DNA of 22,127 nt from Hypsibius dujardini (Eukaryota; Tardigrada; Eutardigrada; Parachela; Hypsibiidae): assembly GCA_001579985.1 (NCBI GenBank), contig LRSR01006710.1, positions 1 to 22,127 on the forward strand, read 5' to 3'. Position 1 is the stretch's first letter, and every line of letters begins with the position of its first letter. The position numbers were made by a program, and so were the translations under genes. The notes under the pieces were generated by a model. It searched no databases. It saw nothing but the letters and a program-made list of their open reading frames with translations, and was not told the origin of the DNA. Positions 9,291 through 16,532 of the stretch are shown here, one piece after another.

Positions 9291-9416
9291 TGCGTCATAG
9301 TTTATTCCTGTTTTTATCTTCATGTCTCTGTCGGCTTCTGCGTCTCATTGTATCTCTGTCTCCTTACGAATCGCTGGTTTGATTGGTAGGAAAACGAAAA
9401 TGCCTGAAACTTTCAG

Positions 9417-9578
9417 GCAGACGACCAAGAAAGAGCTGGACAACGCCCACGCTACAAAATCGGCAAAATCATGACCGTCCTTCTGAAGGCCAAGCAGACA
9501 GTCGTCTATGGGTTCTCACATGTCCGGTCTCTTATGAGAAAAGAAGCGAGGAGGATGAAACGAGTGTTTACTCTCTGA
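9417..9578 (+). CDS. Unrecognised helix-rich protein, exon 5, ending at TGA
   Basis: The acceptor ACTTTCAG (9409-9416) joins in phase 0. The frame gives a basic helical segment (KIGKIMTVLLKAKQTVVYG, RSLMRKEARRMKRVF) and stops at TGA 9576-9578. Together exons 1-5 total 1014 nt, exactly 338 codons with the stop, which supports the model. Oddly, the same frame stays coding-like for 20 more codons after the TGA (see 9579-9762). Confidence 0.5.
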   Translation, partial: ADDQERAGQRPRYKIGKIMTVLLKAKQTVVYGFSHVRSLMRKEARRMKRVFTL

Positions 9579-9762
9579 GAATCGGTGGAAAAGTATCGAG
9601 TGGCCGGTGATGCCATCAACGATTCAATCAACGACTGCGTAAGGCGTTTAAAGATTTGTCGATCGAATCGAGTCGTTCTGTGGAACAGAAACACCTTTAT
9701 TTTTTCAGGAAGTACAAAAACAAAATATCGATTTAGACATCGCAGAATCAGCTCTGATTTAG
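9579..9762 (+). other. Coding-like extension beyond the TGA, with a spliced tail
   Basis: In the frame of exon 5, the codons after TGA 9576 read ESVEKYRVAGDAINDSINDC and end at a canonical donor, GTAAGG (9639). A 70-bp intron with a very good acceptor (TTTATTTTTTCAG, ending at 9708) then gives EVQKQNIDLDIAESALI and TAG at 9760-9762, phase 0 throughout. This looks like a real C-terminal end of the protein interrupted by a nonsense codon. Readthrough, a recent null allele, a base error and chance are all possible. Confidence 0.4.
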
Positions 9763-9779
9763 CATGACTGAAATCGCAG

Positions 9780-10010
9780 TGCGTTCAAAAAGATGGCGTG
9801 ATCCGGTGTACTGCGACAAGTTCAGCTCGCAAAACCGCCGTCAACGACGCTATGCGCAAGTTGTACTTCAAGTTCGACCAGGACAAGCTAAACGTCCTCG
9901 AAAATTGGCAGTTTCATATGGGACTGATTGTGAAGCATCAAGACAGAATGCACTACCGTATCAAAGCCTTCTCGATACTGGAGACAGAAGAGCAGGAGAA
10001 GACCAGGCAT
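9780..10010 (+). CDS. Unrecognised helix-rich unit B, exon 1
   Basis: Seventy-seven codons of one clear frame, including ARKTAVNDAMRKLYFKF, KLNVLENWQFHMGLIVKH and AFSILETEEQEKTR. The start is unsettled. The acceptor at AAATCGCAG (9779) would be phase 0 from donor 9638. An acceptor at GACAAGTTCAG (9825) is also possible. The donor at 10011 is the first GTCTGT of the following TCTG array, so the exon directly touches the repeat. A GC donor (AG|GCATGT at 10006) is an alternative but does not keep the next exon in frame. No homologue recognised. Confidence 0.5.
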
Positions 10011-10139
10011 GTCTGTCTGTCTGTCTGCCTGTCTGGCTGCATGCCTGTCTGTCTGTCTGTTTGCCTGTCTGCCTGTCTCTCTGTCTCTCTGTCTGTCTCT
10101 CTGTCTGTCTGTCTCTCTGTTTGTCTGTTGGTTTGTTTG

Positions 10140-10185
<46 letters not shown>

Positions 10186-10200
10186 TGTCTGCCTACTTGC
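10011..10200. repeat. TCTG then CCTG array beginning exactly at an exon end
   Basis: A TCTG/CCTG mixture leads into about 10 uninterrupted CCTG units (10139-10182) and then TCTG. The array fills most of the inferred intron 10011-10240. Confidence 0.95.
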
Positions 10201-10240
10201 CTTCCTATAAGCTGAGAACTAAGTGCCACTGTTGTTCAAG

Positions 10241-10441
10241 GATCTTGCCTACCTATTGAAAGACAATAACGAAAAACGACCAAAGATGCACGTACTGCAG
10301 TACGAAGTCCGGATTGCTCGGGCAACAGCCAACGTCGCTATACTCCAACGGGGCAACGGGGAACGAATCACCGCCACGTTAGAGTACATGCTGCGGTGCG
10401 CTGAGGAGGCAATGATATGTACAGTCAACAACAAGATTTAG
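10241..10441 (+). CDS. Unrecognised helix-rich unit B, terminal exon
   Basis: After the acceptor GTTGTTCAAG (10240) the frame continues in phase 0 for 66 codons to TAG 10439-10441. Segments such as DLAYLLKDNNEKRPK, HVLQYEVRIARATANVAIL and ITATLEYMLRCAEEAM look like amphipathic helices. A MITE is inserted immediately after the stop codon. No family recognised. Confidence 0.55.
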   Translation, partial: DLAYLLKDNNEKRPKMHVLQYEVRIARATANVAILQRGNGERITATLEYMLRCAEEAMICTVNNKI

Positions 10442-10620
10442 TACACTGGAGAGTCCGGGGAATGGGCGAAAGGGGCGGGGTGGTTTTCAAGCAATCGAAC
10501 AATCAATCACCTGACCACCCCTGCTCCGCCCCTTTTGCCCATACCCCCCCCTGTTATGCCTCTTTTGCCCATATCCCTCTGCTCCGCCCCTTGTGCCCAT
10601 ACCCCGGACCCTCCACTGTA
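10442..10620. mobile_element. Mariner/Tc1-type MITE with TA target duplication
   Basis: A 175-bp element (10444-10618) is flanked by TA on both sides (10442-10443 and 10619-10620). The terminal inverted repeats begin CACTGGAGAGTCCGGGG on the left and CAGTGGAGGGTCCGGGG on the right (read inward) and match at 30 of the first 35 positions. Inside, TTTTGCCCATA-type and GCTCCGCCCC-type subterminal repeats recur. There is no coding capacity. TA duplication and terminal repeats of this kind are typical of non-autonomous IS630/Tc1/mariner elements. Confidence 0.85.
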
Positions 10621-10732
10621 CTCAATATTGTCGTTGATATGTAGGTTAGGTCACACGACGTGTATCGCGGTCAAATCCTGACCGGAAGTGCAGTCACTTT
10701 TAATGTGTTATTATTTGGAACGCAGTAAAACA

Positions 10733-10738
10733 AATAAA
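10733..10738 (+). promoter_or_regulatory. Possible poly(A) signal AATAAA, 10 bp before the next ATG
   Basis: AATAAA lies downstream of unit B and just ahead of ATG 10749 of unit C. If used, the two genes are almost abutting. It could equally be chance in an A-rich leader. Confidence 0.3.
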
Positions 10739-10748
10739 CGATATTGAG

Positions 10749-10889
10749 ATGGAACACCACGCCTTGGACAAGTATGTTAACTGGCTCCACAAGACCGCTC
10801 AGGTCGACATCAAAACCTTGCTGAGGAAACTGAAATGGTCTCGTCTACGGCATCATTACTTGGAGATTCGACGAACCCTTGAACAAGAC
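10749..10889 (+). CDS. Unrecognised helix-rich unit C, exon 1
   Basis: The frame opens at ATG 10749 with MEHHALDKYVNWLHKTAQ. It runs 47 codons, rich in Lys, Arg, Leu and His (RKLKWSRLRHHYLEIRR), to a canonical donor, GTAAGG at 10890, in phase 0. It may be a separate small gene (81 residues with exon 2), or these may be internal exons of a longer transcript with a different upstream acceptor. No signal peptide or known domain. Confidence 0.5.
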
Positions 10890-10975
10890 GTAAGGAAAGC
10901 AGCTGCGTCTTTTATTTAGGTCGGGACGTTTCTAATCATCTTGAAGTGTTACAGTTGGTAGATGTAGTCCGCTAG

Positions 10976-11080
10976 CGGCAACACTTGATTGGCGAGCTGG
11001 TCGCTCGTTCCAAAGACTGCGCCATAGCGGATGAGCTTCTCACGGTCTCTGAGAATAGATCCAAACTAACGAAAGACTAG
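10976..11080 (+). CDS. Unrecognised helix-rich unit C, exon 2
   Basis: The acceptor TAGTCCGCTAG (ending at 10975) closes an 86-bp intron and keeps phase 0. The peptide RQHLIGELVARSKDCAIADE and following residues ends at TAG 11078-11080. A nearer acceptor (GTTACAG, 10954) is in the same frame but would include an in-frame TAG, so the later one is chosen. Confidence 0.45.
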   Translation, partial: RQHLIGELVARSKDCAIADELLTVSENRSKLTKD

Positions 11081-11119
11081 AAAAGGTCCGACGAGAATGT
11101 TTGTTTGTTAATTAGTTCG

Positions 11120-11380
11120 CTTGTCTGTCTACATGTGTGTCTGTCTCTTTGTCTGTGTGTGCTTCTGTTTGTCTATGTGTCTACGCTTCTGTCTGTTTTT
11201 CTATTTGTCTGTGTGTCTGTGTGTCTGTCTGTGTGTCTGTGTGTCTGTGTGTCTGTCTGTGTATCTGTGTGTCTGTGTGTCTGTGTGTCTGTCTGTTTTG
11301 TCTGTCTTTTTGTTCTTCTGTCAATCTGCCTGTCTGTCTGTTTGCCTGCCTGTCTGTCTGTCTGCCCGCCTGCCCGCCCA
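11120..11380. repeat. TCTG/TCTGTG array
   Basis: An imperfect array with TGTG-enriched units and a CCTG/CCCG end lies between units C and D. Confidence 0.95.
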
Positions 11381-11423
11381 ATTTAGGAGCAGTTTGTAAG
11401 CGCATTTGTGTTCTTATTTCCAG

Positions 11424-11666
11424 TTGGTGAAAATGAGTGCGATCATGGACCAACGGCATTTTGCCGGATCCACGCGGTTGCGACTCATGACCACTCTGGT
11501 TGAACATGCCGGGGACCAAGTCAAACGTCTCCGGCTGATGGCAACAGAGTCCCAGACAGCGGTTTTATTAAAACGGGTTACATTGAATAGGACTTATGCT
11601 TTGGGGAAACTAGCAATCATCGACGTTGCTGATGCTCGCAGAAGGTGTACTTCATTATGTACTTAG
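11424..11666 (+). CDS. Unrecognised helix-rich unit D
   Basis: A good acceptor (TTCTTATTTCCAG, ending at 11423) precedes LVKMSAIMDQRHF. The first ATG is at 11433. The frame runs through basic amphipathic segments (STRLRLMTTLVEH, DQVKRLRLMATESQTAVLL) to TAG 11664-11666. An ATG only nine bases after an acceptor would suit a trans-spliced or 5'-UTR-spliced start. It could also be the last exon of a longer gene. Function unknown. Confidence 0.5.
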   Translation: MVKMSAIMDQRHFAGSTRLRLMTTLVEHAGDQVKRLRLMATESQTAVLLKRVTLNRTYALGKLAIIDVADARRRCTSLCT

Positions 11667-12346
11667 CTTCCATTGATTACTTCGACCATGCAATATATGT
11701 TCCAACATTTCTATGAATATACTTGTCTAGTTGCCTTTCTCCGTTTATATCTTCCTTTGACTATCAGTTTTGTCCTTCTCCCCAACCAGTCAGGCAAGCA
11801 GAAAATCAGGAAAACAAACAGACAGGCAGGCAGACAGACAGGCAGGCAGGCAGACAGGCAGGCAGACAGGCAGACAGGCAGACAGACAGGCAGACAGACA
11901 GGCAGACAGACAGGCAGGAAGACAGGCAGACAGACAAACAGGCAGACAGGCAGACAGACAGACAGACAGACAGACAGGCAGGCAGGCAGGCAGGTAGGCT
12001 GATACACAGATACATAGATGGACCAAAAGTAGATGAACGGATAGACAAATAGGTAGAGAGATAGTTTTAAAGAAATAAGTCTATTTGCTGTCTGATGTCT
12101 GACAGACTTTGTCCTTGTGACGACTTCCTTGTCTACATATTTTTTACCGGCTTCACCTTACTTTTTTGTTTGTCCGTGTAGAAGTAGTGTCATTCCAGTC
12201 AAGATACGCCCCAGTAAAACCAGTCCTTTACTTTCAGACTTCAAAATAAGTTGGTATTTTCGGAAAATTTAAAAGAAAGGAAAGTCCTCGCCGTGGAGAA
12301 ATACGGCGGATTTTCCGCATCAGCATTCAACGGTAGTGGTGATGGG
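11667..12346. other. Intergenic region with GACA/GGCA array
   Basis: This separates the plus-strand helix-rich cluster from the minus-strand cysteine-rich gene; the two are convergent. It contains a GACA/GGCA array at 11812-11995, opposite in orientation to most plus-strand arrays. I see no exon, tRNA or promoter element that I can support. Confidence 0.7.
11812..11995. repeat. GACA/GGCA array
   Basis: An alternating GACA and GGCA array (TGTC/TGCC on the minus strand). It is the source of spurious open frames on both strands. Confidence 0.95.
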
Positions 12347-12916
12347 TCATAGGTTGCTTCCTCCGCCTATCGCCTTGAAATGACTCATCAGGATGATAAT
12401 GAAAAGCCCACCAACCACGACAGGTTTCTTTCCAGCTAAGGCCGCACCCGCGCCCACATCCCTGATTTCCAATTCCCCACGCCCGCGACGGACCACGCGG
12501 ACATTGGTGACGCCATTGCAGAGATCCCCCTCGCAGCAGTGCATGGTGCATGTGGTTACGGGCCATAGGTCTGACGGTGTCAGCACTGCTGGCGGTGGAG
12601 CAAGGACTGTTTTCGCATAGAGCCTCTGGACACAGACCGGCGGACTGGATTGGTCGCGCCGCGACCCCAACACCGGACACGTCCGTGGTCGGTTTGTGAT
12701 GGCCGGTACGGGGGGATTGACCGCTTGCGCCGGTAGTATAGGGGCTTCTACTGCACAGCCCGCTCGTAGGGTGGGGAACAAACCGGAAGCTTCGATATTT
12801 GGCGCCGACAGGCCGGGAACCTGTCCACCTTTATCGTAGACGGACTGGAAATACTGATTCAGCGACCCGGAATCGGCCTGATTTTGTCCGTTGATCCAAG
12901 CGTGTTCGAAGATCCA
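12347..12916 (-). CDS. Cysteine-rich Ly6/uPAR-like membrane protein, terminal exon
   Basis: This exon starts (minus strand) after the acceptor CTTTTTGTAG and has 189 codons plus TGA at 12347-12349, phase 0. Features in order: an acidic/aromatic start (WIFEHAWINGQNQ), a proline-rich linker, RTCPVLGS, then TTCTMHCCEGDLCNG. The CCxxDLCN signature is the hallmark end of the Ly6/uPAR/CD59 three-finger domain. A hydrophobic stretch near the end (VVVGGLFIIILM), followed by a short polar tail, suggests a membrane anchor. A GPI signal is typical of the family, but the 12-residue polar end is longer than usual. Likely secreted to the cell surface; ligand unknown. The family call rests mainly on one motif. 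Confidence 0.55.
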   Translation of the reverse strand, partial: WIFEHAWINGQNQADSGSLNQYFQSVYDKGGQVPGLSAPNIEASGLFPTLRAGCAVEAPILPAQAVNPPVPAITNRPRTCPVLGSRRDQSSPPVCVQRLYAKTVLAPPPAVLTPSDLWPVTTCTMHCCEGDLCNGVTNVRVVRRGRGELEIRDVGAGAALAGKKPVVVGGLFIIILMSHFKAIGGGSNL

Positions 12917-12983
12917 CTACAAAAAGACAGCAAAAAAGGGCAGAATAATTACCTCATACGTGCTCGTATTTGACATTTACTAC

Positions 12984-13069
12984 ACAGACAGGACGACAGG
13001 CAGGCAAACGGACAGACAAACGGACAGACAGACAAGCAGGCAAGCAGACAGATAATCAGACAGACAGAC

Positions 13070-13129
<60 letters not shown>

Positions 13130-13162
13130 TGACAAACATACAGACAGGCAGACAGACAGACC
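12984..13162. repeat. GACA array inside the intron of the cysteine-rich gene
   Basis: Plus-strand GACA (TGTC on the transcribed sense of the minus-strand gene) fills most of the intron 12917-13199. Confidence 0.95.
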
Positions 13163-13199
13163 GATAGTGGAATGCCCTCAATACCATTTGGATGCTTAC

Positions 13200-13334
13200 C
13201 GCGCAAGGTCCCGGACAGCAAACGATTTCATATTTCCCGACAGTCAGGAGGTTCGCGCGAAGCTCATCGAAGCAGTCCTTATCTTGAGCGTTAAAACATT
13301 CCGAGTCTTTCGGCCGGGTTTTGTAACATTTTGT
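13200..13334 (-). CDS. Cysteine-rich Ly6/uPAR-like membrane protein, middle exon
   Basis: A 45-codon exon, phase 0 at both ends, between acceptor GTGCTTCCAG and donor GTAAGC. It contains TKCYKTRPKDSECF, a Cys-rich middle and EIVCCPGPCA at its end. The terminal VCC-x2-x-C pattern parallels the CCEGDLC of the last exon, suggesting a second, degenerate copy of the same domain. The intron that follows (12917-13199) holds a GACA array. Confidence 0.65.
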
Positions 13335-13439
13335 CTGGAAGCACACAGGATTGTTGACTCGATATTAAGATTTGAAGACATACTTTGAGGAATACCGCAC
13401 TTCTGTCATCTGCCTGAATGTGCCCTTCATCTTACTTAC

Positions 13440-13563
13440 GTAGCGTTTCGAAGCGGGAGAGGACGTCGAGGTGTCTGGCTGTTGCCCGGGAATGGTGCCC
13501 AGTACCGGACACAGTTTGTCTGACGGATTCACCGGCTGTTCTCCTGGAACATCAAACTTTTTG
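13440..13563 (-). CDS. Cysteine-rich Ly6/uPAR-like membrane protein, upstream exon
   Basis: A 124-nt exon, one base plus 41 codons, from acceptor TTTCTGTGCAG to donor GTAAGT, joining the next exon in phase 0. It encodes KKFDVPGEQPVNPSDKLC, then PVLGTIPGQQPDTSTSSP. CPVLG recurs in the terminal exon, supporting an internal duplication. The first exon with a signal peptide was not found; the region 13600-14040 (minus) has open frames but none that ends in the needed phase. Confidence 0.6.
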
Positions 13564-13599
13564 CTGCACAGAAAGCGCACTTCTCAATGCAATACACTC

Positions 13600-14206
13600 A
13601 CTGGAATTAACATCAACAGATACAGAACACACACAACTCAAGCTGGATGAACATACCGCCGGTCTCTTCCCACGACAAACTTTGGCAAGTCACGCAAATA
13701 ATCTCCAAACCTGAAGAGAACATCAAAACGTTGTCTTGTACAAAACAAAAATGTAATAATGTATGTCCTATCTTAGTCTCGTACCCAAAATCAACAAAAG
13801 CAGATGGAGCTCCTTCATGGCCAAACAAGGATAAAGTTAATCCGGGGAAATGGTGCACAAAAACCGGAACGGATTGTCACTTCTGAAAGTCCGCGAATAA
13901 GGGAAGCTGGTAGGTCTCGTACCACAGGGCGACAGAGTAATCCAGCTGGCACAAACTCTTCTCTTGCCACTCACAAATTCTTCTCTTGGACAAATTTGTT
14001 TTCACTTCCTCAGCCCCGAGATAACACTACGACTTTATAGCCCGATCGAGCTCTCCGTGCTTCGTTTGATGTTGTGTGTGTGTGTGGGATGGACCTTTAT
14101 GATTGAGTAGAACAATACACGGCAGTGTTATATGGCGCGCGGTGAAGGTGCAACATCCGGTGGACGTAAAAATTCCTCGCACTGTGCACATTTCGTGGGA
14201 AACCAC
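13600..14206. other. Region without a supported gene
   Basis: It should contain the 5' exon(s) and promoter of the minus-strand cysteine-rich gene. A GTGAGT donor on the minus strand at 13601 would make a 38-bp intron to 13564, but the phases do not fit without stops. No other element is clear. Confidence 0.4.
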
Positions 14207-14743
14207 CAGAGCGCTAGGGTATGAGAGAAGGATCCTGGAATGGGCCACTTGACTTTCCGTACCCTGGAATGGGCCACCGGGTGGCAGGGGCGCTCTGCCG
14301 CAAATAAATCGAAAACAGATGAGCCATTGCTTGACAGCGCCCTCTATAGAGAGCTTTTCCAACCGTCCAATCATTTCGTTTTTTAAACATGTTCCCACAA
14401 CTTTCCTTCATATCTGATACGCGTTCCACTGGGTTATCGATTATTCTCTGTCGTTTAGGATCTTGGTGATAGCCAGAACCCGTCTGGAAGTTGTGATTCC
14501 AGGGTGTCTGGAAGTTGTGATTCCAGGGTATCTGGGAGTTCTGATTCCAGGATGTCTGGAAGTTCTGATTCCAGGGTATCTGGAAGTTGTGATTCCAGGA
14601 TGTCTGGAAGTTCTGACTCCAGGGTGTCTGGAAGTTGTGATTCCAGGGTGTCTGGAAGTTCTGATTCCAGGGTGGTCCATTCCGGGGTACGGGAAATTCA
14701 AGTGGCCCATTCCAAGACGCCTCCCTCGTACCCCAGCGCTCTG
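14207..14743. repeat. Inverted repeat of about 67-70 bp arms around a minisatellite
   Basis: The left arm (14207-14275) and the right arm (14674-14743) are imperfect reverse complements, starting CAGAGCGCT and sharing GGAATGGGCCACTTGA. The interior holds unique sequence and then the 24-bp minisatellite. No clear target-site duplication was found at the ends. A foldback-type mobile element is the simplest reading. Confidence 0.8.
14484..14675. repeat. 24-bp minisatellite, about 8 copies
   Basis: The unit is GGAAGTTGTGATTCCAGGGT plus GTCT, with variants at three or four positions (G/C at GTTGTG or GTTCTG, GTG or ATG or GTA). Its length is a multiple of three, so it reads open in several frames on both strands, including a Trp-Asn-His-Asn-Phe-Gln type repeat on minus. 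I treat these as non-coding. Confidence 0.9.
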
Positions 14744-14846
14744 ACACCTCATACAGTACACCAATACTGACATACACGGGCTCGGATGGCAGTATTTCCA
14801 AAATCAAAGGTAGAGAAATGTGAAAACAGCAGTGACAATCACATTA

Positions 14847-14918
14847 TCACATGTAAAATATACAGTGAAGCATGTTCCGTTTATAGCGATCCTCAAAGTC
14901 CGTCACTATATCACTAAC
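14847..14918 (-). CDS. SSU72: SSU72 CTD phosphatase, exon 3 (C-terminus)
   Basis: A small terminal exon after the acceptor CTCTTGTAG, phase 0. It encodes VSDIVTDFEDRYKRN and then MLHCIFYM before TGA at 14847-14849. The family ends in a conserved (F/L)LHxxxFY after a short EF-rich helix, and this matches in position and pattern (LHCIFY), with one extra Met. It completes a 198-residue protein against 194 in human. The exon is easily missed because of its size and the 709-bp intron. Confidence 0.85.
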   Translation of the reverse strand, partial: VSDIVTDFEDRYKRNMLHCIFYM

Positions 14919-15420
14919 CTACAAGAGAACGTCAAACAACCCAATTGAGAGACTGTGTCGACAAGAGTTCATATTCAGTCTGATATTAGGGAATTTTACA
15001 AAGGGAGTGATGTGAAAGTGGTTGGCGGTTAGCAAACTGAATGTCTGTGGTCAGTGTCTGCATGCGTAATTGTGAGATCCAATACTGTGTGTCAGTAATC
15101 AATGTCTGATCTGGAGGTCTGCGAATGGAAGAATCAATCGCGCCCTTCATTTGTCTGAAGCAACACTGTTGGTCCTGAGCTGACTGTCTTGCTCACATAA
15201 ATCGACGGCTGTGTCTGCCAGTGAGTGTATGTATCAAACTGTTTAAAACACTAAACAAAGTGCGCAGTGGGACTGCCTGTCCCACGATATGCTTTCAATG
15301 TCTGAGGTGTCTGTTCCCACTGTGAATGACTACAACGGGCAACCCCATCTTGCTATCCGAACGTTCATGAGTCTTCATGCCTGCCTGTCTGCCTTGTCTG
15401 GCTATCGGCCTGTCTGTGGG

Positions 15421-15471
<51 letters not shown>

Positions 15472-15514
15472 GGCAGCCTGGCTGTCTGTCTGTCTGGCTG
15501 TCTGTCTATCTATG

Positions 15515-15545
<31 letters not shown>

Positions 15546-15627
15546 GTGTCGGTGTCGGTCGGTGTCTGTCGATTTACAGACGCTTCTGTTGGTTTATCAA
15601 TGGACTTATCAGCAGGAAAAACCTTAC
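14919..15627 (-). other. SSU72 intron 2 with TCTG array
   Basis: A 709-bp intron. It has a plus-strand TCTG array at 15378-15562 and, on the acceptor side, loosely TGTCTG-rich unique sequence (about 15040-15200). No other gene is seen. Confidence 0.8.
15378..15562. repeat. TCTG array (SSU72 intron 2)
   Basis: Contains a pure run of TCTG (about 15424-15472) and interrupted GGCTG units. Confidence 0.95.
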
Positions 15628-15949
15628 CATATCATCCAAATGTTCCGCTTCCTCCTCAAACTTCTGGCACAGTTCGCATATAATAAACGCCGCAGTGGTC
15701 GCGTCGTCGTGGTTATCGGGAATGTCCATGTTGATGACATGCACAGGGTGGTAGCCGGAATTCAAATCCGCCAAATGTTCAATCACCTGATCAAACACCC
15801 GCTCCTCGCAGCAGATGACCACGTCAAACGGCTCGCCGCTGTCTTGAAACCGCTCCGGGTTGTTCTTGATCCGCCGGTTACGATCTAACATGTTGAGCAG
15901 GCCGTTGTTGGTGTAGAGATGGACGTCCTGGTTGGCCAAATCGTTGTAC
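15628..15949 (-). CDS. SSU72: SSU72 CTD phosphatase, exon 2
   Basis: It encodes residues 69-175, starting in phase 2 (ATG codon split AT|G) after the acceptor TTGAATAG and ending at donor GTAAGG. Family hallmarks include [38 protein letters not shown] and the [12 protein letters not shown] loop near 140-151 that carries the conserved acidic DxxDNH segment. It ends in the FIICELCQ helix. Alignment to human SSU72 is continuous with no missing block. Confidence 0.97.
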
Positions 15950-15983
15950 CTATTCAACTCAATTATTAGAAGAAGCGCAAATC

Positions 15984-15986
15984 CGT

Positions 15987-16020
<34 letters not shown>

Positions 16021-16190
16021 CTCTCTCTCTCTGTCTGTCTGGCTGTGTGTCTGCGTGTCTCTCTGTCTGTCTTTCTGTCTCTGTCTCTGTCTCTGTCTGC
16101 CTGTCACTGTCTCTGTCTGTCTGTCTCTCTGCTTTCTTACATGTCTGTTTGTCAGTCTAGTCTCTCTGCCTGTATGGCTATCTGTCTGTC
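15984..16190. repeat. TCTG/CTCTGTC array (SSU72 intron 1)
   Basis: It fills most of the 281-bp intron between SSU72 exons 2 and 1. On the transcript sense strand it is GACA. Confidence 0.95.
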
Positions 16191-16230
16191 CGCCTAATCA
16201 TACTACCCGCTGGTCCGTCTCTCTACTTAC

Positions 16231-16433
16231 ATGTCGTCGTAGGAGACGTCAAAGTTGTACACATTCGGCCGGTCTGCCGACGGTCCGGGAAGCTTCACGC
16301 AGTTACCCGAGCCGAAGGAGCAGACGGAGAAGCCGCGTTTCTGGAGGAAATTGTGCGCTTCCATAGAGCGATTCTGATTGGACGAGCACACCACGGCGAA
16401 CTTGAGTTTGGACTTTTTCCCGACGATGCTCAT
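16231..16433 (-). CDS. SSU72: SSU72 CTD phosphatase, exon 1 (catalytic cysteine)
   Basis: SSU72 is a nuclear phosphatase that removes phosphate from Ser5 (and Ser7) of the RNA polymerase II C-terminal domain and works with the cleavage/polyadenylation machinery. The protein starts at ATG (minus, 16433) with MSIVGKKSKLKFAVVC. The catalytic CX5RS signature is CSSNQNRS, nucleophile Cys16 and Arg22, followed by MEAH and KRGFSVCSFGSG, and then VKLPGPSADRPNVYNFDVSY. The N-terminus is a few residues longer than in human (Cys12). The donor is GTAAGT at 16230 (minus), phase 2. Upstream lie four CCAAT-bearing repeats. No defect is seen in any of the three exons. Confidence 0.97.
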
Positions 16434-16532
16434 TTTCCAGCGAGTGAGTTCTGAAAACCAACGGTAATTCCGGAGCAGCTCTACAAGGATAAAAGCAAAT
16501 GTTCAGAGCTTAGCCGTTGAATCAACGCAACC

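Noticed and set aside
10973-10975. In-frame TAG in unit C
   Set aside because: The TAG is itself the end of a usable acceptor (GTCCGCTAG) that keeps phase 0.
11812-13162. GACA arrays considered as a CRISPR-like repeat
   Set aside because: There are no unique spacers and the period is 4 bp. The genome is eukaryotic.
14214-14807. 197-codon minus frame with Trp-Asn-His-Asn-Phe-Gln repeats
   Set aside because: It is produced by the 24-bp minisatellite inside an inverted repeat. Other frames there are open too, and the unit variation does not favour any one frame.
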